From CAYPGJ01 sp050174775 (GTDB lineage: Bacteria; Planctomycetota; Phycisphaerae; Phycisphaerales; UBA1924): a DNA stretch of 64,000 nucleotides. Position 1 is the stretch's first letter. Each line of letters opens with the position of its first letter. Below the pieces are notes generated by a model. That model worked only from the letters and a program-made list of their open reading frames with translations. It had not been told where the DNA came from and made no database searches. Below, one piece after another: positions 41,882-51,603 of the stretch. The stretch covers positions 1 to 64,000 of the forward strand of contig JBFXJP010000006.1 of assembly GCA_050174775.1 (NCBI GenBank). Reading direction: 5' to 3'. Made by a program: the position numbers and the translations under genes.

Positions 41882-41903
41882 CCGGGCTAATTCGGGAATC
41901 CCA

Positions 41904-44861
41904 TCACGCGCGTCGGGGGGTGGGGTCGAAGGGGGGGCGGACCTTGACCTCGGGCTCGTCGTCCTCTTCCTCTTCCTCTTCCTCTTCCTCCTCCTCGTCC
42001 TCTTCTTCCTCGTCCTCCTCTTCGCAGGAGTCCTCGGCGTCCTCATCCTCTTCGTCTTCTTCCTCTCCCTCCTCTTCGCCGTCCTCGTACTCGTCCTCGT
42101 ATTCCTCGTCGTCCTCTTCTTCTTCGTCCTCGTCTTCGCCCTCTTCCTCCTCATCGTCGTCGGAGGCCTCGGGCTCATCGTCGTCTTCTTCTTCCTCCTC
42201 CTCCTCTTCCTCGGCAGCATCCTCGAGCTCGTCGGCGTCTGTTTCCTCGTCTTCCTCATCGTCCGCGGTGAACTCGTCGTCATCGACGGCGGGCTTTGCG
42301 GTGGTGTCGGTCGGCTCGGGGAAGAGGGAGGCCTGGGCGCGGGTGTCGCCGGTGGCGGCCGCGTCTGCTGCGGCCTGTGCCTTCATGGCTTCCCACTCCT
42401 CCTGGGAGATGTTGACCTCGCGCGCGACGGATCCTTTGTGCTCGCCGATGATGCCGGCCATGCCCATGAGTTCGATGAGTCGGCTGGAGCGGGTGTAGCC
42501 GATGGCGAGGCGGCGCTGGAGGAGGGAGACGGAGCCGCGCCCGGATTCGATGATGATCTCGACGGCCTTGTCGAAGAGGGGGTCTTCCTCGGCGGCTTCG
42601 CGGAAGTTCTTCTCGGCTTCGTCGACGGCGTTGCCGGGGCCGATCTGGATGAGGGAGCGTTCGAAGGTGGGCGCCGAGACTTCCTTCATGTATCGCATGA
42701 CCTTGCGGATCTCGCGGTCCTCGACGAGGGTGCCCTGGGAGCGGACGAGCTTGGAGGAGCGGGGGGAGAGGAAGAGCATGTCGCCCTGGCCCAGGAGGAG
42801 CTCTCCGCCCTTCTGGTCCATGACGATGCGGGAGTCCATGCCGCTGGCGACCTTGAAGCAGAGTCGTGAGGGCATGTTGGACTTGATGAGGCCGGTGACG
42901 ACGTTGGCCTGGGGTCGCTGGGTGGCGAGGATGAGGTGGATGCCGACGGCGCGTGCTTTCTGCGCGATGCGGACGATGGAGTGCTCGACCTCCTTGTTGG
43001 TCATCATGAGGTCGGCGAGCTCGTCGATGATGAAGACCATGCGCGGGAGCTTGCGCGGGACGCGCGCGGCTTCCTCGTCGGTGGTGATGCCCAGACGGTC
43101 CTTGACCTCGTCCCAGTCCATGGCGTTGTAGGCGTCGATGTCTCGGCAGCCGACCTCGGCGAGGAGCTCGTAGCGCTCGTCCATCTTGGTGACGGCCCAC
43201 TCGAGGATGGCCGCGGCCTTGCCCATCTCGGTGACGACGGGGCACATGAGGTGCGGCACGTCGCGGAACTGGCTCATCTCGACCATCTTGGGGTCGACGA
43301 GGACGAGCTTGAGGTCGGAGGGCTTCTTGGTGTAGAGGAAGCCGACGATGATGGCGTTCATGGCCACGGACTTGCCCGAGCCGGTGGTGCCCGCGATGAG
43401 CATGTGGGGCATCTCGGCGAGGTCGTAGACGAGTGGCTCGCCGGAGGCGTCCTTGCCGAGGAAGAGGGGGAGGCGCATCGACGCGGCCTTGTCGCAGGAG
43501 GTCATGAGCTCCTTGATGCGGACCTTTTCCTTCTGGAGGTTGGGGGCTTCAACGCCGACGGTGTCTCGGCCTTCGGTGTTGGGGACGATGCGGACGTTGA
43601 CGACCTTGAGGGCGCGCGCGAGGTCGGAGGAGATGGCGTTGAGGGCGGCGACCTTGGTGCCGGGGGCGAGTCGGACTTCGTAGAGGGTGATGACGGGGCC
43701 GGAGTCGATGCCGACGACTTCGCCGTCGATGCGGTAGGTGCGGAGGGCTTCCTCGAGCGCCTTGGCCTGCTCGCGGACGTGGCCTTCCATGCGCTCGTTG
43801 TAGTTCTCCTCGGGATCCTCGAGGAGGTCGAGGGGGGGGAACTTGTAGCCGGTCATCTCGGGATCGGCGTTGAGGGCCTGGATGGAATCGAGGTCTTCCT
43901 GGGTGGCGGCGCGCCTGGTCTCGGCGGCGAAGCGGACGGGGAGCTTGGCGATCTTCGCGCGGAGTTCTTCGGGGTCGAAGACCTGGGGGGCGCCCGGGGC
44001 CTCATCCTCTTCTTCTTCCTCTTCCTCGACCTCCTCGTCCTCGTCGACGTACTCGGCGTCCTCGTCTTCCTCCTCTTCTTCGTTTTCCTCTTCTTCAACG
44101 ACCGCGGGCTTGGCGGCACGGGCGGGGCGCTTGGGCTCGATGATGCGCTTGTCGTCGTCGAGGTCGTTGGCGCGGACGCGTGCGCGGCGGTCTGCGCGGG
44201 AGCGGAGGGTGCGCGCGGGCCAGGTGAGGAGGGCAAGGAGGTGTGCCCAGAGGGCGTGCGCGGCGCGTGAGGGCCAGAGGCCTGCGAGGGCGTGGGGGAC
44301 GAAGCCGAGCCAGCGGTCGAAGGCGACCATGACGCCGACGGTTCCGATGAGGGCGAGGGCGATGGCGGCGCCGAGGCCGCCGAAGCGTGCGCTGAGGATG
44401 TCGACGCCGGCGATGGCGAGGAGTCCGCCGGCGCCTTCGGGGGCGGCGCTCCAGGAGGGGGCGAGGAGCGCGTGGAAGCCGGAGACGGCGAGGGCGATCA
44501 TGACGCAGCCGACGGCGCGGAGCGCGGCTTGGCCGATGGATTGGCCGGAGGCGGCGACGGCGAGGTAGGCGCCGCCGGAGGCGAGGAGGGCCCAGGCGCC
44601 CGAGCCGAGGATGAGGAAGAGGGCATGGGAGAGCCAGGCGCCGACGGGTCCGCACCAGTTGGCGACGCCCTCGGCGCCGAGGATGCCGGCGTGTCCGGGG
44701 GGATCGAGGGGGCTATAGGAGACCATCGCGGCGAGGACGAATGCCCAGGCCGCGGCGACACCCAACCAAGCCAGTCTTCCCCAGAAACGGTCGGCGGCGC
44801 CGGCTCCGCGCGCAGCCACATTCTTGGTTCTGCCCATCCGAGCGTTATCGGCTGGCGGCAT
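41904..44861 (-). CDS. ftsK: FtsK/SpoIIIE-type DNA translocase with very acidic C-terminal tail
   Basis: A 985-residue translocase that would pump chromosomal DNA through the closing septum. Four hydrophobic helices are in residues 25-205. An acidic linker (about 240-290) leads to the alpha/beta motor: GTTGSGKSVAMNAI (Walker A, about 486), LVDPKMVEMSQF and FIIDELADLMM (Walker B). The gamma winged helix (SLLQRRLAIGYTRSSRLIE) ends near 800. Then follows a tail of about 150 residues made almost only of Glu and Asp, closing with PPFDPTPRRA. The gamma domain normally ends the protein. A second ATG at 44837 is possible. Confidence 0.93.
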   Translation of the reverse strand: MPPADNARMGRTKNVAARGAGAADRFWGRLAWLGVAAAWAFVLAAMVSYSPLDPPGHAGILGAEGVANWCGPVGAWLSHALFLILGSGAWALLASGGAYLAVAASGQSIGQAALRAVGCVMIALAVSGFHALLAPSWSAAPEGAGGLLAIAGVDILSARFGGLGAAIALALIGTVGVMVAFDRWLGFVPHALAGLWPSRAAHALWAHLLALLTWPARTLRSRADRRARVRANDLDDDKRIIEPKRPARAAKPAVVEEEENEEEEEDEDAEYVDEDEEVEEEEEEEDEAPGAPQVFDPEELRAKIAKLPVRFAAETRRAATQEDLDSIQALNADPEMTGYKFPPLDLLEDPEENYNERMEGHVREQAKALEEALRTYRIDGEVVGIDSGPVITLYEVRLAPGTKVAALNAISSDLARALKVVNVRIVPNTEGRDTVGVEAPNLQKEKVRIKELMTSCDKAASMRLPLFLGKDASGEPLVYDLAEMPHMLIAGTTGSGKSVAMNAIIVGFLYTKKPSDLKLVLVDPKMVEMSQFRDVPHLMCPVVTEMGKAAAILEWAVTKMDERYELLAEVGCRDIDAYNAMDWDEVKDRLGITTDEEAARVPRKLPRMVFIIDELADLMMTNKEVEHSIVRIAQKARAVGIHLILATQRPQANVVTGLIKSNMPSRLCFKVASGMDSRIVMDQKGGELLLGQGDMLFLSPRSSKLVRSQGTLVEDREIRKVMRYMKEVSAPTFERSLIQIGPGNAVDEAEKNFREAAEEDPLFDKAVEIIIESGRGSVSLLQRRLAIGYTRSSRLIELMGMAGIIGEHKGSVAREVNISQEEWEAMKAQAAADAAATGDTRAQASLFPEPTDTTAKPAVDDDEFTADDEEDEETDADELEDAAEEEEEEEEEDDDEPEASDDDEEEEGEDEDEEEEDDEEYEDEYEDGEEEGEEEDEEDEDAEDSCEEEDEEEEDEEEEEEEEEEEDDEPEVKVRPPFDPTPRRA
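41950..42290 (+). repeat. Pyrimidine-rich low-complexity tract (codes for acidic tail on the other strand)
   Basis: The plus strand is mostly TCC, TCT, CTC and TCG triplets for about 340 bases, the complement of the Glu/Asp codons of FtsK. Long polypyrimidine tracts with mirror symmetry can form triplex structures and are prone to length change. Confidence 0.7.
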
Positions 44862-44909
44862 CGACGCGCAACAATCGCGCGGGTGGTGTGTTGAGGGGTG
44901 GATGAGGGG

Positions 44910-46073
44910 TTAGACGGTGCAGCGCCGACAGACCTCGATGAGTCGTCGGACTTCACCGGCCGCGTCGGCGAGGCTGGCGGTGCCTTCGAGGGCGCGCATG
45001 GTGAGGTTGGCTGCCTCGGAGAGGACGGGGTAGCCGTAGGAGGAGCCGCTGCCCTTGATCTCGGAGCAGAGACGTTTGACGCGGTCGACGTCGTTCTGGC
45101 GGAGCGCGGCGCTGATCTCGTCGGCCATGCGGTCGAGGTCGCGGACGAAGGTCTGAAGGAGGTCCTTCATGGAGTCGTCGGACTTGGCCTGGCTGAGGAT
45201 GGCGCCGGCGCCGACGGCGAGGCCGCCTCGGAGGACGAGGAATTCGCCGAGCGCGCGGAGGAGGGTGTCGAGGTTGAGGGGCTTGTAGACCATCGCGGAG
45301 GCGCCGGCGTCGCGGGACTTGCGGGCGGTCTCGGAGGACTCGTCGGCTGTGATCATGACGACGGGGGTCATGATCTGGGCTTCGCGGAGCCGTTCGAGGA
45401 CGGCGGCGCCGCTCTCGCGCTTCAGGTGGTAGTCGAGGAGGACGAGGTCGAAGCCCTGGGAGGCGGTTTCCACGGCGAGTTCGGCGTCCTCGAGGAATTC
45501 GAGGTGGACCTCGGTGTCCTTGAGGAGGTGGGAAATGAGTCGTTGGTCGGCGCGGCTGTCCTCGATGACGAGGACGCGTCCCTGCACGGTGCTGGGGTCG
45601 ACGCGCTCGAGGAGGAAGGATTCTTCGGTGTCGCCCAGGGAGATGTAGTCGCGCGGCTCGATCTGGCGGTCGAACTGGACGCCGAGCTCGTGGACGTGCT
45701 TGCCCAGGTGTCGGCAGCGGACGACCTTGCCCTGGAGGTGTTCGATTTCGTGGGTGAGACGTTCGAGGTGGACGACGATTTTGGCGCCGGTGTAGACGAA
45801 GCCGCCGTGGAGGAGGGACATGCCTCCGGCTGAGATAGTGCGCGGGGCGACGATGCATCGGACGGAGGTGCCGCCCGGGTGGTGAATGGTTGCTTCGGCG
45901 TGTCGGTTTTTGATGACCCACCGTCGCCATCGGCGCTTGGTCGAAGGGGCGGTGTTTTTCTCCGCCGAGTCGAGGAGCTCATGGAGTTTCGCCAGCGCCG
46001 CGGAAGGGAGGCGCAGCGAGTCCACGGCCTCGGGGGCGCTCTCGCGCCGCGGCTTGGAAGACGATGGATCCAC
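44910..46073 (-). CDS. PilZ-receiver-pseudoHpt signalling protein
   Basis: A 387-residue protein. A PilZ-like domain (about 45-150) has basic residues KRRWRRW and the SAGGMSLLHGG turn; the usual Asp/Asn before Ser is Ile, so c-di-GMP binding is uncertain. A receiver domain (about 165-285) starts with VLVIEDSRADQRLI, with phospho-acceptor D214 and K264. The last 85 residues resemble an Hpt domain (SEIKGSGSSYG), but the phosphorylatable His position is S337. The GTG start is assumed. It is monocistronic. Confidence 0.8.
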   Translation of the reverse strand: MDPSSSKPRRESAPEAVDSLRLPSAALAKLHELLDSAEKNTAPSTKRRWRRWVIKNRHAEATIHHPGGTSVRCIVAPRTISAGGMSLLHGGFVYTGAKIVVHLERLTHEIEHLQGKVVRCRHLGKHVHELGVQFDRQIEPRDYISLGDTEESFLLERVDPSTVQGRVLVIEDSRADQRLISHLLKDTEVHLEFLEDAELAVETASQGFDLVLLDYHLKRESGAAVLERLREAQIMTPVVMITADESSETARKSRDAGASAMVYKPLNLDTLLRALGEFLVLRGGLAVGAGAILSQAKSDDSMKDLLQTFVRDLDRMADEISAALRQNDVDRVKRLCSEIKGSGSSYGYPVLSEAANLTMRALEGTASLADAAGEVRRLIEVCRRCTV

Positions 46074-46119
46074 GCATCACATTTCGGCCCGGATCGGCTC
46101 GGACTGAATCGTCCCGATG

Positions 46120-46718
<599 letters not shown>

Positions 46719-46722
<4 letters not shown>

Positions 46723-47042
46723 CTCTGGCCCCACGATCCCCCCGCAACGACCTCCGTGCTGGCGGAGGCGGTAGTGAACGATTCGACGCGCTCCGAGGCG
46801 CGGTCCAAGGCTTCGATCATCCTCTTGGTGGAGGCGATGGCGTTCTCGATCGCGGAGCGGCCGGTGACGGCCTTGTACGCGTCGGTCTCGCCGCCGGCGG
46901 CGCCGGTGGTGGCGGAGGTTGCCGTCTCGAGTGAGCGCAGCAACGCCTCAGCGCGTTCCCGCGCGCGGCGCGTCGTTTCCATCAATTGCTCATGACTGTC
47001 GTGGTTCATGGCTGCGGTCTTTCCGGGCCGAAGGGCCTCCAT
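46719..47042 (-). CDS. Small helical protein of unknown function
   Basis: A 107-residue protein (96 if it starts at the ATG at 47009). It is highly charged and predicted helical: HEQLMETTRRARERAEALLR and the later AIASTKRMIEALDRASERVE. Thr/Ser/Ala-rich stretches separate the helices. GGAGAGGG just before the ATG at 47042 favours the longer start. Its stop overlaps dut by ATGA. No family is recognised; its position suggests co-expression with dut. Confidence 0.5.
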
Positions 47043-47205
47043 TGAGTCCCTCTCCCCCCCGACATGCCCTCTCCGACCAGCGATCAGTCTACCCCTCTCC
47101 CACCACGTCGTCTTGTCGGCAGGGGGTCGTGAGCCCCCAAATCCGGGGCTTTCGAGGCTTCGTCGTGCCAGATACTTGGGGAAAACTTGTCGGAATATCG
47201 CTCGC

Positions 47206-48696
47206 TCAGGCCGCGACGACCTTTCCGCGACCCGGTTCCTTCTCTCCGCCGACACCCGGTGACCATGCCCGGATGACGCGGACGACCTCGTCCTGCTCGA
47301 CGGCCCATCGCACCTTTGCGAGTTCGCTGATCATCTTCTGGACGTCGATGCCGCCGGCGCCCTGAGACGCCCACGCGCGCACACCCTCGGCCGCGGTGGG
47401 GCGCAGCTCCTCGCTCGCGTGCGCGAGTTCCTCATGGAGCTTCTCCCCCGGGCGTGATCCGGTGAACACGATCTCAAGTGCGCCGTCGGTGCGCGGGCCT
47501 GTGGCTGCTTGCCCAGGGTGAAGCCCGGCCAGACGCGCCTCGAGCCCGAGCTGTCGGATGAATCGCTCCGCCATTTCGATGATGCGGACGGGCTCGCCCA
47601 TGTCGAGGACGAACACATCCGCGCCCCCGGCCTCGGCCTCGGTCAGTGAGCCTGCCTGGATCACGAGCGCCGCGGCCTCGGGGATGGTCATGAAGTACCG
47701 GGTCATCTCCGGGTGCGTGACCGTGATGGGTCCGCCCTCCTGGGCTTGTGCCGACCAGATCGGGATGACCGAGCAGGCCGAGCCGAGCACGTTCCCGAAG
47801 CGGACGATGGAGAATCGCGTGGAGCCGGCGCCGTTTCGGGCGGCGACGTACTGCTCGGCAAAGCGCTTGGTGGCGCCCATGACGTTCCGGGGGTTCACGG
47901 CCTTGTCGGTGGAGATCATGACGAAGCGTTCGGCGCCGCAGGCCAGGGCCGCGTCGGCGATCGACTTCGTGCCGAAGACGTTGTTGTTCACGGCATGGGA
48001 GGGGTGGTCCTCCATGACGGTGACGTGCTTGTGGGCCGCGGCATGGAATACGACGTGGGGGCGCAGACGGTCGAGCCAGCCTCGGGTGCGTTCCTCTTCC
48101 ACCACGTCGTGGAGCATGGCCCGGCGCGGGACGCCGGGGTATCGCTCGGAGAGTTGGCGGTCGATGTCGAAGAGGGCGTTCTCGGCGCGCTCCATCAGGA
48201 GGAGTTCGGAGGGGGCGTAGGACGCGACGGCTTTGGCCAGTTCGGAGCCGATGGACCCGCCGGCTCCGGTGATGAGCACCCGCTTGCCCTTGAGGGCGCG
48301 CTGGGCGCGTGTCCGGGCCGAGGAATCGAGCGCGCGTGGGGCTCTACCGATGAGGCCCTGGGCGTCGAGGGCGGGTCCGAGCGCGCTGCGTGCCCCTTTG
48401 CCGCTGACGAGGTCGTCTGCGGTGGGGAGCCAGCGTCCGCGGACGTTGGCCTTGGCGAGGCCGGTTCGCACGGTTTCCCGGAGGTCAGCGTCATCGGTTC
48501 GGAGGCTGACCACGGCGCACGAGGCCGCGGCGCGCTGGGCTGCGTTGGCGATGAGCTCCGCCGTCACGCCTTCATGGACGATCAGCTGGCCGACGATGCG
48601 GTCGCCCAGGCCGCTGGCCCGCAGCCATGCCTCGACACCGGCGGCGCTCTGCACCGTCCCGGTCACCAACAGACGCTCGTTGCTCAATCCGCGCAT
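47206..48696 (-). CDS. CapD/FlaA1-like UDP-sugar dehydratase or epimerase without membrane domain
   Basis: A 496-residue protein of the polysaccharide biosynthesis CapD family. An N-terminal domain of about 125 residues, LLVTGTVQSAAGVEAWL to GRWLPTADDL, resembles a divergent nucleotide-binding fold. The SDR core starts with ITGAGGSIGSELAKAV; VFHAAAHKHVTVMEDHP, STDKAVNP and MGATKRFAE follow. Full-length family members carry four N-terminal helices, absent here. GGAG upstream supports the ATG at 48696. The likely reaction is 4,6-dehydration of a UDP-HexNAc. It lies away from the main glycan locus. Confidence 0.82.
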   Translation of the reverse strand: MRGLSNERLLVTGTVQSAAGVEAWLRASGLGDRIVGQLIVHEGVTAELIANAAQRAAASCAVVSLRTDDADLRETVRTGLAKANVRGRWLPTADDLVSGKGARSALGPALDAQGLIGRAPRALDSSARTRAQRALKGKRVLITGAGGSIGSELAKAVASYAPSELLLMERAENALFDIDRQLSERYPGVPRRAMLHDVVEEERTRGWLDRLRPHVVFHAAAHKHVTVMEDHPSHAVNNNVFGTKSIADAALACGAERFVMISTDKAVNPRNVMGATKRFAEQYVAARNGAGSTRFSIVRFGNVLGSACSVIPIWSAQAQEGGPITVTHPEMTRYFMTIPEAAALVIQAGSLTEAEAGGADVFVLDMGEPVRIIEMAERFIRQLGLEARLAGLHPGQAATGPRTDGALEIVFTGSRPGEKLHEELAHASEELRPTAAEGVRAWASQGAGGIDVQKMISELAKVRWAVEQDEVVRVIRAWSPGVGGEKEPGRGKVVAA

Positions 48697-48811
48697 GCGC
48701 TCGCTCTCCGGCGACTCCGACAGCCCACGCGCGCAGCGCGAGCCCATCTCCCTTATCGGTCCGTGGAGCCTCCTCCCTGCGTTCGGGCCACGCCTTTTTC
48801 GCCCCCTCCCG

Positions 48812-48817
48812 TAGAAT
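48812..48817 (+). promoter_or_regulatory. Leaderless-type -10 box for metG
   Basis: TAGAAT, five of six bases of the consensus, with ten bases to the ATG at 48828. Confidence 0.45.
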
Positions 48818-48827
48818 CACCCGCACA

Positions 48828-50429
48828 ATGCCCACCAACCACCATACGAACACGTTCTACGTCTCCACCCCGATCTATTACGTCAACGACCGCCCGCACA
48901 TCGGCCACTGCTACACCACCCTGCTGGCAGATGCCGCGGCGCGCTATCACCGGCTGCTTGACCGGGACGTGTTCTTCCTGACCGGGACGGACGAGCACGC
49001 CGACCGCGTCGTGACAACGGGCGCCGAGCACGGGTGCACGCCCATCCAGTGGGCCGACCGCAACGCGGCCGAGTTCCAGCGCGCCTTTTCCCTTCTGAAG
49101 TTTTCCCACGACGACTTCGTCCGGACGACCCAGGAACGCCACACCACGAAAGTGCGCGAGTTCATCCGGAGGCTGGAGAGCAAGGGGGACGTGTACCTGG
49201 GGGACTATGAGGGGTGGTATGACGCGTCGCAGGACGAGTACCTCACCGAGACCACGGCGCGCGAGGCCAACTTTCTCTCCCCGGTCACCGGCAAGCCGCT
49301 CGTTCGCAAGCGCGAGCGCAACTACTTCTTCAGGCTGTCCGCGTACCAGGACCGGCTCCTGAAGCACATCGAGACGAACCCCGGTTTCATTCGCCCGGAC
49401 GCGCGTCGCAACGAGGTGCTGGGCCGCATCCGGCAGGGGCTGCAGGACGTGCCCGTGTCGCGCGCGGTGGACCCGGCCGACCCGGCTTCGCAGTGGGGCA
49501 TCCGGATGCCCGACGACGAGCAGCACCGGGTCTACGTCTGGATCGACGCGCTCTTCAACTACCTGTCGGTGGTGGACACCCCGGATCGGCGGAAGTACTG
49601 GCCGTGCAACGCGCACCTCATCGGCAAGGACATCCTGTGGTTCCATGCCGTGATCTGGCCCGCGATGCTGATGTCGCTCGGGGAGACGCTTCCCGGTTCG
49701 ATCGTCGCGCACTCCTGGTGGGTGCGCGAGGGGCGGAAGATGTCGAAGTCGCTGGGGAACTTCCTCGACCTGCCGACGTTGCTCGCGTACGCCGAGACGT
49801 ACTCCCTCGATTCGCTCAGATGGTTCCTGCTCACGCAGGGCCCGCAGGGCGCCACGGACGCGGACTTCGCGCACAACCGCTTCGTCGAGACCATCAACGC
49901 CGATCTCGCCAACGCGCTCGGGAACGCGGCGTCCCGCGTGTCGAACATGATCGACAAGTACTTCGAGGCCAAGGCGCCCGACCCGCGCGCCGTCACCACG
50001 TTCTGCGATCACGACTGGCCCGCGCTCGCTCAGGCGACCGTCGATCATTCCCTGGCGCGCCTCCGTGAGTTCGACCTCGCGGGGGCGTTCCAGAGCTCGC
50101 TCGCATTGGTAAGACGTGTCGACGGCTACATCAACGCCACCGAGCCGTTCAAGATCGCCAAGGACCCGGCGCGGCGCGACGATCTCGCGGTCATCCTCTA
50201 CCACTGTGCGCAGGCGATCCGCATCGCGGGCGCCTTGCTGCTCCCGGCCATGCCGGAAAAAATGGGCGCGCTCCTGCAACGCTACGGCGCAAACCCGAAG
50301 GACTCCTTCGAGAACCTGACGCGCTGGGGCACGCTCGCGCCCGGCGCGCACATCGACAAGGGCGAGCCGCTCTTCCCGCGCGCCGATCCGGACGCCCCGC
50401 CGCCGACGCCCGTGGTTGCCGACGCATGA
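48828..50429 (+). CDS. metG: Methionyl-tRNA synthetase
   Basis: MetG charges tRNA-Met. The 533-residue protein begins with FYVSTPIYYVNDRPHIGHCY, containing the HIGH motif, and has RKMSKSLGN for the KMSKS loop. The connecting-peptide region DYEGWYDASQDEYLTE lacks the zinc-binding cysteines, as in the short zinc-free MetRS type. There is an anticodon-binding helix bundle but no C-terminal tRNA-binding (EMAP-like) domain. The ATG at 48828 is clearly the start; the frame extends upstream only as low-complexity sequence. It overlaps the next gene by ATGA. Confidence 0.95.
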   Translation: MPTNHHTNTFYVSTPIYYVNDRPHIGHCYTTLLADAAARYHRLLDRDVFFLTGTDEHADRVVTTGAEHGCTPIQWADRNAAEFQRAFSLLKFSHDDFVRTTQERHTTKVREFIRRLESKGDVYLGDYEGWYDASQDEYLTETTAREANFLSPVTGKPLVRKRERNYFFRLSAYQDRLLKHIETNPGFIRPDARRNEVLGRIRQGLQDVPVSRAVDPADPASQWGIRMPDDEQHRVYVWIDALFNYLSVVDTPDRRKYWPCNAHLIGKDILWFHAVIWPAMLMSLGETLPGSIVAHSWWVREGRKMSKSLGNFLDLPTLLAYAETYSLDSLRWFLLTQGPQGATDADFAHNRFVETINADLANALGNAASRVSNMIDKYFEAKAPDPRAVTTFCDHDWPALAQATVDHSLARLREFDLAGAFQSSLALVRRVDGYINATEPFKIAKDPARRDDLAVILYHCAQAIRIAGALLLPAMPEKMGALLQRYGANPKDSFENLTRWGTLAPGAHIDKGEPLFPRADPDAPPPTPVVADA

Positions 50430-50956
50430 TCACCCTCCGCCGATATCGCGACTCCGTCTCCGCCCACTGCGCCGCGGACGCGCTCCGCAACGCAGGCATC
50501 CCGGCGGAAGTGATCGGGCAGCACTCGTTCCACACGCTGCCCGTGGCCGCGTACGGGTTCGCTTCCCTGCATCTGGTGATCCCTTCCGACGCGGACCGGG
50601 AGCGGGCGGAGCAGGTCCTCCGAGGGCTCGCGGACGATTCGGAGCCGCTGGATGCGCTCCCGGAGCCGAATCTTTCTCGCCTGGCGCCGGAGCACCGCGT
50701 GATCCCCTGCCCGGCGTGCGCGAAGAGCATCACGATCCGGCAGGGGCTGGACCGCTGCCCCGCGTGCTCGACGCCGATCGATCCCGTCGCGCTCATCGCG
50801 GATTCCTTCGGGCCGGACGCGTTGGCAGCGTGCTACGACGATCTGCCGACGTCGTGCCCCTCGTGCTCGGCCGCGCTCTCGTCCGCGAACCAGCGAGGCC
50901 GCTGCCCCTCCTGCGGTTTGCCGTACGATCTCACGCGGAAGAGGACGAACTCATGA
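50426..50956 (+). CDS. DUF2007-like protein with zinc-ribbon cysteines
   Basis: A 176-residue protein. Residues 1-70 have the DUF2007 pattern (ITLRRYRDSVSAHCAADALR, then LHLVIPSDADRERAEQVL), thought to sense or bind small ligands. The C-terminal half has four CxxC pairs (CPAC, CPAC, CPSC and CPSC), which would form two zinc ribbons. It sits between metG and a DUF2470 gene and overlaps both. Its role is unknown. Confidence 0.75.
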   Translation: MITLRRYRDSVSAHCAADALRNAGIPAEVIGQHSFHTLPVAAYGFASLHLVIPSDADRERAEQVLRGLADDSEPLDALPEPNLSRLAPEHRVIPCPACAKSITIRQGLDRCPACSTPIDPVALIADSFGPDALAACYDDLPTSCPSCSAALSSANQRGRCPSCGLPYDLTRKRTNS

Positions 50957-51603
50957 CGCAGCGGCAGGCGGAGAATCCCGAGGCGACCACGGAGGCGATC
51001 TCCATCCTGCGTCGTCACCGCAAAGGGTCGTTGGTCGCGTCGGACGCGGCCACGCTGGTGCGATTCGTGCTCGATCCGCAGTCGGGGCGAGTGCTGATCC
51101 CCGTGCCGCGCGAGGTGGAGGACGCCGAGCAGTTCGTGCTGTTCCTGCCGGACGAGTCTGATCACGCGTTGCAACTGCTGTTGTTCCCGGCCAAGGAGGC
51201 CGTCACGGAGGCCATGACGGACCGCTGGCGGATCTACCACCTGAATCCCCCGTCCGTGGAGTCGGGGGAGTATGACCCGGTGTGGCGCCTGTTCGTGATC
51301 GACACGGCGCGCCTGCACAACGCCGTGATCGAGGGTGACTTCCTCACGATCCCCAATCCGCTCGCGTCGATCGAGCCTGCGATGTGCAAGGCGCTCAACG
51401 CGGACAAGGCTCGTCTCGCGCGGCTCTGCCGGGCCGAGGCGGACCTCGCGGTCGAGACGCCCGTCTGCGTGGGCATCGACCCCGAAGGCCTGCACATCCG
51501 GACACGGCTCGGCATCGAGCGCGTCCCGTTCGATGCTCCCCTCAAATCCGCCGACGCTGCGAAGCAGCGCGTCGACGCGATGCTCGCACGCGCGCAATCG
51601 TGA
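50953..51603 (+). CDS. DUF2470-containing protein (flavin split-barrel-like)
   Basis: A 216-residue protein. The N-terminal half (FVLDPQSGRVLIPVPREVED and QFVLFLPDESDHALQLLLF) resembles the pyridoxamine-oxidase-like split barrel. The C-terminal part, with ALNADKARLARLCRAE and CVGIDPEGLHIR, then RVPFDAPLKSADA, matches DUF2470, often found in heme-handling proteins. I see no heme-specific motif. It overlaps the zinc-ribbon protein (ATGA) and the amidohydrolase (GTGA). Confidence 0.7.
   Translation: MTQRQAENPEATTEAISILRRHRKGSLVASDAATLVRFVLDPQSGRVLIPVPREVEDAEQFVLFLPDESDHALQLLLFPAKEAVTEAMTDRWRIYHLNPPSVESGEYDPVWRLFVIDTARLHNAVIEGDFLTIPNPLASIEPAMCKALNADKARLARLCRAEADLAVETPVCVGIDPEGLHIRTRLGIERVPFDAPLKSADAAKQRVDAMLARAQS

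Noticed and set aside
41920..42498. Forward open frame made largely of Ser codons
   Set aside because: It is simply the complement of the acidic FtsK tail.
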